A stretch of 64,000 bases of DNA from Sporosarcina sp. ACRSM (GCF_022346545.1 NZ_JAKRNU010000002.1:62001-126000), one strand, 5' to 3'. Counted from the stretch's first letter, positions 26,424 through 34,779 are shown. The notes: generated by a model from the letters alone, not told the origin. A program made the numbers and translations.

Positions 26424-27098
26424 ATGAGAAAACTGAATGTCCTTTTCCTATTACTTGCCTGTTTCGTAATCGTCGGTTGTTCTAAAAACAGTTCCACAAC
26501 GATGGACAATTCAGGTTCCGAAAATAGAGGCATGACAACAAATGAGAAGGAAAACACGGAGGGTAATGAGGGCAACAGCCAAAATGAAGTAACGATGAGC
26601 GACTTTTTCCTGCCGGATGGGTCCAAAGCGCATTATGAAGGTGAAGGCAATGAATTTGCTGAACTGGATATTGAAGTAGCACAACCTCATGAAAACTACG
26701 TCATCATTCATGAAAACAATGGCGGAGCGATGATCCGCTACATTTACAAAATCGCAAACGATAAAATCGAGATTTTGGATAAAGGCATGGTTGATTACAA
26801 AGAGGAGTTCCCAAGCTTGGATGAACTGGATGCGATGAATCCAACAGGGATCTACTTGCAGAAGCCGATTAAAGTCGGTACTTCCTTTGATAACTGGACG
26901 ATTGTACAAACCGAAGTGCCTGTGGAAACACCTTACAAAAAGTTTGACAAAGCCTTTGTCATTGAAGAAAAAGGAGAAGATTTCACGAATCGGAAGTATT
27001 TCGTAGAAGGATTTGGAGAAGTGAAACGGGAAGCCATCATGCATCTGGAAGATGGCGATCATATTGTCACATCCACGTTGAAAGCAGTGGATCAATAA
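26424..27098 (+). CDS. Lipoprotein of unknown function
   Basis: A 224-residue protein with a lipoprotein signal, MRKLNVLFLLLACFVIVGC, Cys19 being the lipidation site. A Ser/Asn/Glu-rich spacer (about 20-60) follows, then a mixed strand domain (SDFFLPDGSKAHYEGEGNEFA onward). AAAGGAGTGG precedes the ATG at 26424; an in-frame ATG at 26361 would bury the signal. It lies between two terminators as a single-gene unit. I do not recognise the globular domain. Confidence 0.8.
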   Translation: MRKLNVLFLLLACFVIVGCSKNSSTTMDNSGSENRGMTTNEKENTEGNEGNSQNEVTMSDFFLPDGSKAHYEGEGNEFAELDIEVAQPHENYVIIHENNGGAMIRYIYKIANDKIEILDKGMVDYKEEFPSLDELDAMNPTGIYLQKPIKVGTSFDNWTIVQTEVPVETPYKKFDKAFVIEEKGEDFTNRKYFVEGFGEVKREAIMHLEDGDHIVTSTLKAVDQ

Positions 27099-27115
27099 TA
27101 TTCCCTGGAATGAAA

Positions 27116-27144
27116 AAGAGGCACTCCCTGTAAGGGTGCCTCTT
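27116..27144. terminator. Terminator between lipoprotein and csp genes
   Basis: AAGAGGCACTCC (27116-27127) pairs with GGGTGCCTCTT (27134-27144), with one bulged base. It lies between two convergent genes. Confidence 0.7.
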
Positions 27145-27156
27145 ATGAATGACGAA

Positions 27157-27357
27157 TTATAATTTTATAACGTTCGCAGCTTGTAGTCCACGGTTGCCTT
27201 CGACAACTTCGAACTCTACTTGCTGTCCTTCATCCAATGATTTGAACCCTTCTCCTTCGATAGCGGAGAAGTGTACAAACACGTCATCCTCACCTTCAAC
27301 TTCGATGAAACCGAAGCCTTTTTCAGCGTTGAACCATTTTACTGTACCTTGTTTCAT
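27157..27357 (-). CDS. Cold-shock protein (CspB/CspD-like)
   Basis: A 66-residue cold-shock domain protein, complete: [20 protein letters not shown] begins the fold with RNP1 KGFGFI, and [10 protein letters not shown] is RNP2. It binds single-stranded RNA/DNA as an RNA chaperone. I start at the ATG at 27357, which follows GGAGG and gives the standard N-terminus. The mRNA would have a roughly 210-nt leader from the promoter at 27573-27600, with a 13-bp hairpin, as typical for cold-induced csp genes. Confidence 0.95.
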   Translation of the reverse strand: MKQGTVKWFNAEKGFGFIEVEGEDDVFVHFSAIEGEGFKSLDEGQQVEFEVVEGNRGLQAANVIKL

Positions 27358-27412
27358 GTAGAAAACCTCCATTAATAAATACTTATAATACATAAACTTT
27401 TCCAAAAGAAAA

Positions 27413-27468
27413 ATTCACATATTACGAAAAGTACCGACAACGCCGATCACTTTTTGTAATATGTGAAT
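27413..27468 (-). promoter_or_regulatory. Long hairpin in the csp 5' leader
   Basis: ATTCACATATTAC (27413-27425) and its exact complement (27456-27468) form a 13-bp stem with a 30-nt loop, about 55 nt before the csp start codon. In cspA-type leaders such structures act in temperature-dependent translation; that role here is inference. Confidence 0.55.
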
Positions 27469-27572
27469 ACGTGTTTTTCGGTGAAGCCGAAGCCTGCATA
27501 AAGCAGTTCATGCGACAATGGCCACATGAAAAAGCAACCCAAAGCTTGGAAAATTTTCAGTTGTTATTGAAC

Positions 27573-27600
27573 ACTATATCATACTCAGTTATTTTGTCAA
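27573..27600 (-). promoter_or_regulatory. Sigma-A promoter of the csp gene
   Basis: A consensus TTGACA (27595-27600, minus strand) and TATAGT (27573-27578) are 16 nt apart. Transcription would begin near 27566. Confidence 0.8.
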
Positions 27601-27634
27601 TGCAGAAAAATAAATATTCGAATTATTATGCTTC

Positions 27635-27928
27635 TTAAAAAGTGGACGGCTCTCCATCTTTCATTAAAATGACGCCGTGATAAAGCTGAAGATCTTCATC
27701 GCACCCTTCGCAGAAACTCAGTTCACCTTGCGTCCAAAATGCGAAAAAGCATTCCTTTTTCGTCGCCTCGTAGTCGTGCTTGCTACGTAGTTCCGCTCGT
27801 AATTCTTCAAAATAGGCGCGTGCTGCAGACGCTTCACTGAAAGATTGCCGTCTGCGGATCATCTCTTCCCATCCTTCGAACATCCACCACGGTTCATAAT
27901 CCGCTTTTATGTATATCACTTCAAACAT
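27635..27928 (-). CDS. DUF1033 family protein
   Basis: A 97-residue small soluble protein, MFEVIYIKADYEPWWMFEGW at its start, which is the DUF1033 signature with paired Trp. ECFFAFWTQGELSFCEGCDEDLQ lies near residues 60-82. The ATG at 27928, after AAGGGGG, gives the family's normal N-terminus; a further in-frame ATG at 27949 would overlap the ribosome site. Function is unknown. Confidence 0.85.
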   Translation of the reverse strand: MFEVIYIKADYEPWWMFEGWEEMIRRRQSFSEASAARAYFEELRAELRSKHDYEATKKECFFAFWTQGELSFCEGCDEDLQLYHGVILMKDGEPSTF

Positions 27929-28070
27929 TTCATGTACCCCCTTGCACAACCAAGCAGTGAATGTCCTTCATTTTACCAGACTCTCCGTCAATGTCCAAGT
28001 AAATTGCTATGACAATCAATCCAAAACAAATGTGTTCAATGCATTTATCGGGTATAATTAACATATGAAC

Positions 28071-28098
28071 TGAAACTTTTCCTGCTTCAATTCGTATA
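28071..28098 (+). promoter_or_regulatory. Sigma-W-type promoter of xpaC-telA
   Basis: TGAAAC (28071-28076), 16-nt spacer, CGTATA (28093-28098) is an exact match to the ECF sigma-W consensus known from B. subtilis. It lies about 34 bp before the xpaC start codon. Confidence 0.75.
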
Positions 28099-28131
28099 AC
28101 ATTATATAGACAAAGGAGGCCTGAACACCTC

Positions 28132-28794
28132 ATGAAGGAAATTCAACATTTTTTTATTAGACATTTCATCACCGCACCGATCAGCATCGGTTCTTGGCTC
28201 ATCTTTGTACTCGGTGCAAGCATGAATCCCATCGCAGCGACAGGCCTATTCATTGCGATTTACTTTACAGGGTCATTTTCGATCAAACAGATTCAACTAA
28301 GCTCCAATTTGAAAAGGCTCGGGATGTCCCGATCAGAATATAATCATATTAAAGGCCAAATCTCTGAAGCAAAATTAAAAATACGCAAATTGAATGGGCT
28401 TTATGGACAAGTCAGATCCGTCCAAGCATTTAAGCAGCTTCATGAAATGAATAGTCTATCAAGAAGAATTCTTAACATTGTGCGGACGAATCCGAAGAAG
28501 TTTTATCAAGTTGAAAACTTTTTCTATGCCCATCTTGACTCGGCTGTTGAACTGACATCCAAATATGCAATGCTTGTCAATCAACCTTTAAAAGATAAAG
28601 ATATCCGCATTGCCCTACAAACCACACGTGAAACACTGAGTGATGTAAATAAACAGCTGGAAGTTGATTTACGAAGTGCTTTGGCATCCGATATTGAAAA
28701 ACTTCAAATGGAGCTCGACTTTGTCGATGTGACATTGAATCGGAAAAAGCCGCTTCTTGAAATGAAAGGAGATAATACGAATGAACGAAAATAA
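28132..28794 (+). CDS. xpaC: XpaC-like protein (5-bromo-4-chloroindolyl phosphate hydrolysis family)
   Basis: A 220-residue protein with two N-terminal membrane helices (about 13-31 and 33-50) and a long helical cytoplasmic domain with SVQAFKQLHEMN and LSDVNKQLEVDLRSALASD. It matches XpaC, named for an old phenotype of X-phos hydrolysis; true function is probably envelope stress or tellurite-linked together with TelA. The stop lies 14 bp inside the telA gene. AAAGGAGG precedes the ATG at unusually long spacing (12 nt), but a GAGG/CCTC mini-hairpin could shorten it. Confidence 0.88.
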   Translation: MKEIQHFFIRHFITAPISIGSWLIFVLGASMNPIAATGLFIAIYFTGSFSIKQIQLSSNLKRLGMSRSEYNHIKGQISEAKLKIRKLNGLYGQVRSVQAFKQLHEMNSLSRRILNIVRTNPKKFYQVENFFYAHLDSAVELTSKYAMLVNQPLKDKDIRIALQTTRETLSDVNKQLEVDLRSALASDIEKLQMELDFVDVTLNRKKPLLEMKGDNTNERK

Positions 28795-29965
28795 CCAAGT
28801 GAAAACAATGGATGATCTGCTCAGTAACCCTTTTGATACACAGGCCCCTCTCCTACCGGAAGAAATGCAGACTGAAAACACTGCACCGGGGACGAGTGTT
28901 AAACTCGTAGACCGGCTTAGCGTGGAGGAAAGGCAAAAAGCACAACAGCTGGCCGAACAAATTCCAGTAGGTAACTACGAAGCGATCATCACTTATGGTG
29001 CAAACGCACAAGGCGAATTATCCCGATTCTCTCACAAAATGCTTGACCATGTGCAAAGTAAAGACATCGGACCTGTTGGAGATGTTCTGCAAGATTTAAT
29101 GGGCAAACTATCCGAAATCGACCCTGAAGATTTATCTGCCAAAAAGAAAACGGGACTCGCTAGACTATTTAGCAAAGCAAGCCGTTCCATTCAAGAAATG
29201 ATGACGAAGTATCAAAAATTGAGCACACAAATTGATCGAATCGGTGTGCAGCTCGAACATTCGAAACGGGGTCTTCTCGAAGATGTTCAAATGCTCGACA
29301 ACCTATACGAACAAAATAAGACCTATTTCCAAGCACTGAATGTCTATATCGCTGCCGGTGAATTAAAGCGGGATGAAATAGCGAACGTCATCATACCTGA
29401 AATGAGAAGAAAAGCGGAGTTATCGAATGATCAGATGGCTTTCCAAGAAGTCAATGATATGGCTCAGTTCTTAGATCGTTTAGAAAAGCGGCTTTATGAT
29501 CTTCAGCTCTCCCGCCAGATTACGATTCAAAGTGCACCGCAAATCCGGATGATTCAACAGACGAACCAGACGCTTGCAGAGAAAATCCAATCATCGATTA
29601 TGACTTCCATCCCACTTTGGAAAAATCAAATAGCAATCGCCTTGACATTGAATCGTCAGAAGAAAGCGGTCGAATCTCAAAAACTGGTCACGAAAACAAC
29701 CAATGATCTTTTATTGAAAAACTCGGAAATGCTGAAGATCAATTCCATTGAAACCGCCAAGGAAAACGAACGTGGGATCATTGAAATTGATACGTTGAAA
29801 AAGACACAGGAAAACCTCATCCAAACAATCGAAGAAACGCTCGTCATCCAAGCTGACGGTCGTGCCAAACGGAAAGCAGCCGAAATTGAAATCGGACGGA
29901 TGGAAGAAGAATTGAAACAACGGCTTTTAGCTGTTCATGAAAAAACACAAAACCGCCCTTCATAA
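28781..29965 (+). CDS. TelA-like toxic anion resistance protein
   Basis: A 394-residue largely alpha-helical soluble protein of the TelA/YaaN family. Segments seen are LAEQIPVGNYEAIITYGANAQ near residue 55, DMAQFLDRLEKRLYDL near 225, and IPLWKNQIAIALTLNRQKKA near 280. Family members confer tellurite or antibiotic resistance when overexpressed and are often paired with XpaC, as here. AAAGGAG precedes the ATG inside the xpaC end, indicating coupling, and both genes follow a sigma-W-like promoter. Confidence 0.92.
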   Translation: MNENNQVKTMDDLLSNPFDTQAPLLPEEMQTENTAPGTSVKLVDRLSVEERQKAQQLAEQIPVGNYEAIITYGANAQGELSRFSHKMLDHVQSKDIGPVGDVLQDLMGKLSEIDPEDLSAKKKTGLARLFSKASRSIQEMMTKYQKLSTQIDRIGVQLEHSKRGLLEDVQMLDNLYEQNKTYFQALNVYIAAGELKRDEIANVIIPEMRRKAELSNDQMAFQEVNDMAQFLDRLEKRLYDLQLSRQITIQSAPQIRMIQQTNQTLAEKIQSSIMTSIPLWKNQIAIALTLNRQKKAVESQKLVTKTTNDLLLKNSEMLKINSIETAKENERGIIEIDTLKKTQENLIQTIEETLVIQADGRAKRKAAEIEIGRMEEELKQRLLAVHEKTQNRPS

Positions 29966-29983
29966 GAAGGCGGTTTTTGTGTT
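29944..29983. terminator. Bidirectional terminator between telA and the VWA gene
   Basis: Arms 29944-29960 and 29967-29983 form a 17-bp stem with small bulges, rich in A then T. The telA stop codon sits in the loop between the arms. Confidence 0.75.
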
Positions 29984-30001
29984 ATCACTTTCCAATAAAA
30001 T

Positions 30002-31903
30002 TTACGTATTTCGAATGACGATGGCCAACAGCTTTCGTAAAATACGCAGTGTTTGGTCAGCGAAGCTTTCGACTGAATTGGAGGAAGCGGTCTTGTTCCC
30101 GAACATCATTGTAAACAACGCTTTTTGATCGTCTGTCGGTTCTTCTGTCGTCAAAAATAAGTGGATGACAGAAATCCCTCTTTTCTCAGTTTCCATGACA
30201 GCTTCAGCCGTATCAAGAATCCCGTTTCGGTCATAACCAAATGCGGAAGGTTCCCCGTCGGAAAAGACGAGTAGAAATTTGTGTTTTTCCTGTCTTGTAG
30301 CAAGTCGGTCAGCCATCCAACGAATCGCAAAGCCATCCCGATTATCTTCGTTCGCATCGAATGATAAAATAGAAAGACCATTGTCTTTATTGCGATCCGT
30401 AAACGTGTGCATGAGATCAAAGACATTCGGTTGCATTTCTTTCGATGCATGATAGGCATCTTCATAATAAGACGAAATTTCATGGCTGACATCCAGTTGA
30501 CGAAGAACATCGTGGAAAAGAAGGACTGCCCGTTTCGTTTCATCCAATTTATCGAGCATTGAAGCAGAACCGTCCACGAGAAGACCAAATACTGCATCCA
30601 GCTTGACAGAAGGGGCATTTTTCCGATAGAATGGTTTCGGCCGCTCATCGACCACCATCGTTGTCAGTTTCGTAGACAATCGCCCTTTCATCAGACGTTC
30701 CCGTTTCGAATCCTCCTTGAAATCGATTCTTTTCTTCATCTCTTCTACGAAAGACCGAACATATGGTTTTTGTTCCTCTCGCCATGCCACCAATTTTTTT
30801 CGGTTTCCCACTTCATCGATACTGGCTATGCGCTTTTCTTCAAAAACGACATTCAAATGCTCTTTGCCAAACATGTTCCCTGCTTTCTTCTTGGCATCTG
30901 TGTTAGTTTTCTTGTCAGAGTCCTCGTCTGTCCAGTGCTCATTCTCATTTCCTTCCGAACTTCCATAACCTGTTTCTTCAATCGTCGCCCCTTCATTCCC
31001 CTCGGCAGCATCACCAGCATCACTTGTTCCGGAACGTCCATGCTCCAGCTCATATTCCAGGTGAACACCTGATTCTTCTTCATTTTCACGGTGCCAAGAG
31101 CGGAAAATTTCCTCAATTGTCTCTTTCGTATCCTCCTCCCCTTTCTCTGCATCGCTCATTCCTTTATGATAATGAAATGTGCCATTATCATCAGTCAGAG
31201 AATCGCCGAGCGAGTAGTATTGGAGTGTCAGATCCTTGTCCACGAACCTTTCGATAATGGTGATGATATGATTGGCAATAAACGTATTGTCTCTCGTACT
31301 ATTGACATCATAAGCTTGTTGTAAGATCGATTGAAGAAGTCCATAGTCGATCGGTCCCCAATCGACTGCGGTGTCGGCAAACATGCCTTCATAAAGGGAT
31401 ATATAAAGCTGGTTCAATAGCGCATCTGCTAGGAAGCTTTTTTGCATATTGGAAATGAGACGATCCTTATGAAAAGCGAGATAGGCCTCTTGTCGAATGG
31501 CAAAAGCTTTTGCCGTACCAGGTCTTTCTTTCGTAATGAGATCGCTCATCCGGAACTCTTCTAATAGTAATAGCAATTCTCCCGCAAGTTTATGCAAAGG
31601 ATGCAACGCATTTTGTCGATTGAAGTCGATCCATGTAGGTACATTGAAATGCTTCCAAAATCCTGCTGTCAATAGATAGATATCCGAAAGACGTCCGGCA
31701 TGTGTTTCATCCTCTTTTCGATGACGCCAAAAGACGCTCATGGAAATGATGCCTTCTTGTGGTCTGAACTCCAATAATTTACGTTCTGTCAGTTCCAAAA
31801 ATGGCGCATCAGCTAAAGCCCTCCCTAGCCTTTCGTACAAGAGAAGCGTCTTGGCATCGACCGTCTCATCATTAAATTGAATGAATCGATTTAACTTTAC
31901 CAT
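30002..31903 (-). CDS. VWA-domain protein (CobT/NorD-like, YojO type)
   Basis: A 633-residue soluble protein. The middle (about 285-350) is a highly acidic low-complexity stretch (GEEDTKETIEEIF, EHWTDEDSDKKTN), and the C-terminus is a von Willebrand A domain with the metal-ion MIDAS motif DGSAS in LLVDGSASMLDKLD near residue 455, plus LVFSDGEPSAFG. It matches YojO/NorD, partners of MoxR ATPases in metal insertion or enzyme activation. The MoxR gene lies 10 bp upstream. What it activates here is unknown, but in Bacillus the pair also sits beside odhAB, as here. Confidence 0.88.
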   Translation of the reverse strand: MVKLNRFIQFNDETVDAKTLLLYERLGRALADAPFLELTERKLLEFRPQEGIISMSVFWRHRKEDETHAGRLSDIYLLTAGFWKHFNVPTWIDFNRQNALHPLHKLAGELLLLLEEFRMSDLITKERPGTAKAFAIRQEAYLAFHKDRLISNMQKSFLADALLNQLYISLYEGMFADTAVDWGPIDYGLLQSILQQAYDVNSTRDNTFIANHIITIIERFVDKDLTLQYYSLGDSLTDDNGTFHYHKGMSDAEKGEEDTKETIEEIFRSWHRENEEESGVHLEYELEHGRSGTSDAGDAAEGNEGATIEETGYGSSEGNENEHWTDEDSDKKTNTDAKKKAGNMFGKEHLNVVFEEKRIASIDEVGNRKKLVAWREEQKPYVRSFVEEMKKRIDFKEDSKRERLMKGRLSTKLTTMVVDERPKPFYRKNAPSVKLDAVFGLLVDGSASMLDKLDETKRAVLLFHDVLRQLDVSHEISSYYEDAYHASKEMQPNVFDLMHTFTDRNKDNGLSILSFDANEDNRDGFAIRWMADRLATRQEKHKFLLVFSDGEPSAFGYDRNGILDTAEAVMETEKRGISVIHLFLTTEEPTDDQKALFTMMFGNKTASSNSVESFADQTLRILRKLLAIVIRNT

Positions 31904-31913
31904 TGCAATCGCC

Positions 31914-32777
31914 TCACTTTACCCACGTATCTACCAATTCCATGACGAGCCTTCGTTCAATTTTGTCATCCAATTTTTCTGCAATGGCATATTGAATTGC
32001 CCGTTGCATCGGTATATGCTCTGCTAATGCCATGGCATCTAACAAACTTCTGACAGATGCAGCTTCATCGGACAACAATCCGTTCATCACTTGTTTTTTC
32101 AAATCATTTCCGATATGGAGAATAATTTCAACAAGTTGCTCGGAGGCATTCGGGTGGGCTTCCTTTAGTACGGTTTTCAATTGTTCTCCTGTCAAATACG
32201 GAACAGAAAAGGAGACAAAGCGGTTTTTCAACGCTTCGTTCATCGGTGAAGTACCTACATACCCTTCGTTAATAGCTGAAATGACTGTAAAATTATCATG
32301 TGCATGGATGACTTCACCTGTAAAAGGATTCGTTAGCATACGCCGATGGTCCAAAACACTATGTAGAATTGGTAAAGTTTCAGGACGTGCCATATTGATT
32401 TCATCAATATAGAGAATATGGCCTTTTTTCATCGCCTGAACAACCGGTCCTTCCACAAATTCAATCACGGTTTCGCCGTCTTTACTAATAATCGTTTTGA
32501 AGCCTAGTAGTGATTCTGCATCCAAGTCGACGGAACAATTGACGCTTTGCATCGGCTGATTGAAGTAACTGGATACGGTTTGCGCTAACCTTGTTTTTCC
32601 TGCCCCTGATGGACCTTTCAATAAAACCGGCTTTTTCAACACAATACTGACAAGTACATCTTGCCATAAATAAGGATCTGGGGAAATATAACCGCCTTCT
32701 TGAATCAGTTTTGATGATGTGTCATCAACTGTTCGATTCGTACGCGATAGCCGTTCTTTTTCAATGATTGGGTTCAT
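31914..32777 (-). CDS. MoxR-family AAA+ ATPase (YojN/NorQ type)
   Basis: A 287-residue AAA+ ATPase. Walker A is GPSGAGKT near residue 56, Walker B is ILYIDEINMA near 120, sensor and arginine finger lie in FTVISAINEGY...NEALKNRF. It matches YojN/NorQ/CbbQ proteins, which with a VWA partner remodel or load metal into target enzymes. The start ATG follows a AAAGGATAAT region. It is the first gene of the two-gene unit with the VWA protein. Confidence 0.9.
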   Translation of the reverse strand: MNPIIEKERLSRTNRTVDDTSSKLIQEGGYISPDPYLWQDVLVSIVLKKPVLLKGPSGAGKTRLAQTVSSYFNQPMQSVNCSVDLDAESLLGFKTIISKDGETVIEFVEGPVVQAMKKGHILYIDEINMARPETLPILHSVLDHRRMLTNPFTGEVIHAHDNFTVISAINEGYVGTSPMNEALKNRFVSFSVPYLTGEQLKTVLKEAHPNASEQLVEIILHIGNDLKKQVMNGLLSDEAASVRSLLDAMALAEHIPMQRAIQYAIAEKLDDKIERRLVMELVDTWVK

Positions 32778-32800
32778 AGATCATTATCCTTTCTATCTAA

Positions 32801-32835
32801 AAAACCCGACACAGCCAGTGACTGCAATCGGGTTT
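32801..32835 (-). terminator. Terminator after the DUF6501 gene
   Basis: AAACCCGA (32802-32809) and TCGGGTTT (32828-32835) pair around an inner CAG/CTG stem; TTTTTTAG follows on the minus strand. Confidence 0.75.
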
Positions 32836-32840
32836 AATTG

Positions 32841-33038
32841 TTATTCAAAGTACGTTTTATAGTATCCCCCGACCTTACCGGTATTATCAACGATGAAAAT
32901 GAATTCTTCTGTCTCGTTTTTCACTTCGTACGTTTTGCCAGGTGTCAGAACATTAGTTACTACATATTTTTCAGCGTCTGCATGCTTGCATACGACTGTC
33001 CGCAATGAAGGTGCAGTTGTCCACTCTTTGAATGACAT
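32841..33038 (-). CDS. DUF6501 family small protein
   Basis: A 65-residue protein with the segment CKHADAEKYVVTNVLTPGKT at 17-36 and the end VDNTGKVGGYYKTYFE, which match my memory of DUF6501. It is probably a small beta-barrel-like domain. GAGGGGTGA precedes the ATG. It is a single-gene unit ending in its own terminator. Function is unknown. Confidence 0.8.
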   Translation of the reverse strand: MSFKEWTTAPSLRTVVCKHADAEKYVVTNVLTPGKTYEVKNETEEFIFIVDNTGKVGGYYKTYFE

Positions 33039-33078
33039 TGCTATTCACCCCTCTCTTCACTGAAATAAATAAGGAAAA

Positions 33079-33104
33079 ATCGGCCCGTACTCATGACGGG
33101 CCGA
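33079..33104 (-). terminator. Terminator of the odh operon, displaced by an inserted element
   Basis: A perfect 10-bp GC-rich stem, ATCGGCCCGT (33079-33088) with ACGGGCCGAT (33095-33104), is followed by TTTTTCC on the minus strand. The next minus-strand gene upstream is odhB, whose stop is 360 bp away on the other side of the mobile element. Confidence 0.7.
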
Positions 33105-33192
33105 TGCTAATTTTATCCCGCTTTAACGGGCAGTAAGACTCCCACCTCAAGACTTAAGTAAAATGATAAGGATAGGTGGGAGATCAACTGCC

Positions 33193-33257
33193 AATCGAAC
33201 AGCGAAGGGTTCGATTTGCCTTAATTTCTGCGCTCTTAGCAGAAATTAAGGCACTTA
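33193..33257. repeat. Core of a structured dispersed repeat (copy inside the IS-like element)
   Basis: Two adjacent hairpins, ATCGAAC/GTTCGAT (33194-33215) and a perfect 14-bp stem (33218-33231 with 33239-33252), are almost identical to 53191-53256. The loop differs in sequence while the stem is kept. Confidence 0.8.
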
Positions 33258-33319
33258 CAGGACGCCGCAAACTTAAGTTGCCTTCCTTCAGCGGGTAGTT
33301 TGGACATCCGTTAAAGGAA

Positions 33320-33450
33320 GGTAAAAGCCCGATTGATTCGGGCCAACACGAAGTTGGTCACACAAGCGTTGTCACAGGACGTGACGCTTTTAGCTTGTGT
33401 TCCCCTCAATCAGTGGGGGATGGGGACCCCCCCGCTGATTGAAGTTTCAC
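33320..33450 (+). ncRNA. omegaRNA-like structured 3' end of the second element
   Basis: Successive stems are seen: GCCCGATtgATTCGGGC (33327-33342), ACACAAGC/GCTTGTGT enclosing GCGTTGTCAC/GTGACGC, and the final TCAATCAG hairpin. The arrangement resembles omegaRNA right ends of TnpB elements. It runs antisense to the odh transcript. Confidence 0.4.
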
Positions 33451-33464
33451 TTTATAGGGACGGC

Positions 33465-34688
33465 TTAAGAACCGAGTAGAAGATCTTCTGGATTTTCGAT
33501 TAAATCTTTAACCATTTTCAAGAAACCGACAGAATCTTTTCCATCGATAACACGGTGGTCATAAGACAAGGCGACGTACATCATTGGACGGATCTCGATG
33601 TTATCCCCTACTGCTATCGGGCGCTTCTGAATCGTGTGCATACCTAAAATCCCGACTTGTGTACCGTTCAGAATCGGTGTGGACATAAGTGAACCGAACA
33701 CACCACCGTTTGTGATTGTGAACGAACCGCCAGTCATGTCAGCGATCGTCAGTTTATTGTCGCGTGCTTTTGCTGCAAGTTCTGCGATGGATGCTTCGAT
33801 CTCAGCAAAGTTCTTACGATCTGCATCGACAACATTCGGTACAACGAGTCCACCTTCTGTGGAAACAGCGATACCAATATCGAAGTAGTTTTTCAGAATA
33901 ATTTCATCGCCATCGATTTCAGAGTTGACATATGGATATTTTTTCAGAGCCGCAACGACCGCTTTTGTGAAGAATGACATGAAACCAAGACGGACGTCAT
34001 TTTGTTCGAAAAATTGGTCTTTCTTACGTGAGCGTAGTGCCATAACATTTGTCATGTCAATTTCGTTGAACGTTGTCAGCATTGCAGTAGATTGCTTCAC
34101 TTCAAGTAGGCGTTTCGCAATCGTTTGACGACGGCGAGTCATCTTCTCACGAGTGACGCGGCCATCATCCTGTGCCGCTGGTGCTTGTGATGCTGGAGCA
34201 ACAGCCGGCTGTGCTTTCGGAGCTGCGCCATGCGCTTCAACATCTTGTACACGAACGCGGCCCATTGGATCTACAGGACTTACTGCAGCCAAGTCGATTC
34301 CTTTTTCTCGAGCAAGTTTGCGTGCTGCCGGGCTCGCAATCGTACGATCGGATGTGCCAACTTCTTCGACTACAGGAGCTGGAGCCGCTTCTTGTTGGAC
34401 AGGAGCTTCCGCCGGAGCAGCAGCGGCTGGAGCCGATGCTGCAGGTGCGCCTGATCCTGCACCTACGATCGCAATGACTTGACCTACTTCAACTGTGTCC
34501 CCTGCTGCCGCTAGATGCTCTTGGACAACACCCGCTTCTTCAGAAATAACTTCCACGTTTACTTTGTCCGTTTCAAGCTCAACGATGAACTCACCTTTTT
34601 CAACCGTTTCACCTGGTTGTTTTAGCCACTGTGCAATCGTTCCTTCTGTAATCGATTCTGCCAATTCTGGTACTCTAATCTCCGCCAC
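33465..34688 (-). CDS. odhB: Dihydrolipoyllysine succinyltransferase, E2 of 2-oxoglutarate dehydrogenase
   Basis: A 407-residue E2 enzyme. The lipoyl domain (1-78) has the lipoylated Lys in [11 protein letters not shown] near residue 42. An Ala/Pro/Glu-rich flexible linker (about 80-110) leads to the peripheral subunit-binding domain [19 protein letters not shown] (118-136), a second linker and the catalytic domain ending in [11 protein letters not shown] with the active-site His and Asp. It transfers succinyl groups to CoA in the TCA cycle. It lies downstream of odhA, 140 bp apart. The unusual GC- and Ala-rich linker produces long spurious open frames on the other strand. Confidence 0.96.
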   Translation of the reverse strand: MAEIRVPELAESITEGTIAQWLKQPGETVEKGEFIVELETDKVNVEVISEEAGVVQEHLAAAGDTVEVGQVIAIVGAGSGAPAASAPAAAAPAEAPVQQEAAPAPVVEEVGTSDRTIASPAARKLAREKGIDLAAVSPVDPMGRVRVQDVEAHGAAPKAQPAVAPASQAPAAQDDGRVTREKMTRRRQTIAKRLLEVKQSTAMLTTFNEIDMTNVMALRSRKKDQFFEQNDVRLGFMSFFTKAVVAALKKYPYVNSEIDGDEIILKNYFDIGIAVSTEGGLVVPNVVDADRKNFAEIEASIAELAAKARDNKLTIADMTGGSFTITNGGVFGSLMSTPILNGTQVGILGMHTIQKRPIAVGDNIEIRPMMYVALSYDHRVIDGKDSVGFLKMVKDLIENPEDLLLGS

Positions 34689-34758
34689 AATAAATTCCTC
34701 CTCTAATCTACCGTCACAACGGTGTAAAGCTTTAGTTCTTTACATTTAACCTCTCTAT

Positions 34759-34779
34759 CATTACGCCGCGGCGCAATTG
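34759..34779. repeat. Partial copy of the structured repeat's end palindrome
   Basis: CATTACGCCGCGGCGCAATTG closely resembles the palindrome at 53149-53170, differing at a few positions. It lies in the 140-bp odhA-odhB spacer. Confidence 0.4.

Larger units (their letters stand above)
33127..33450 (+). mobile_element. Second tnpB-less IS200/IS605-type element
   Basis: The left end is a long imperfect palindrome: GGCAGT/ACTGCC and CTCCCACCT/AGGTGGGAG between 33129 and 33192. The right end is a hairpin, TCAATCAG...CTGATTGA with a G5/C7 core (33406-33442), ending in GTTTCAC at 33450. CTTTAAC lies at the left boundary, as at the 17-kb element. No transposase or tnpB is present. It belongs to a different sequence family from the 17-kb element. 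Assignment rests on end architecture and remembered similarity. Confidence 0.55.

Noticed and set aside
34153..34482. Long open frames of about 75-110 codons on the plus strand, with Ala/Thr/Ser-rich translation
   Set aside because: They are the reverse side of the Ala/Pro/Glu-rich linker of odhB; composition explains the lack of stops.
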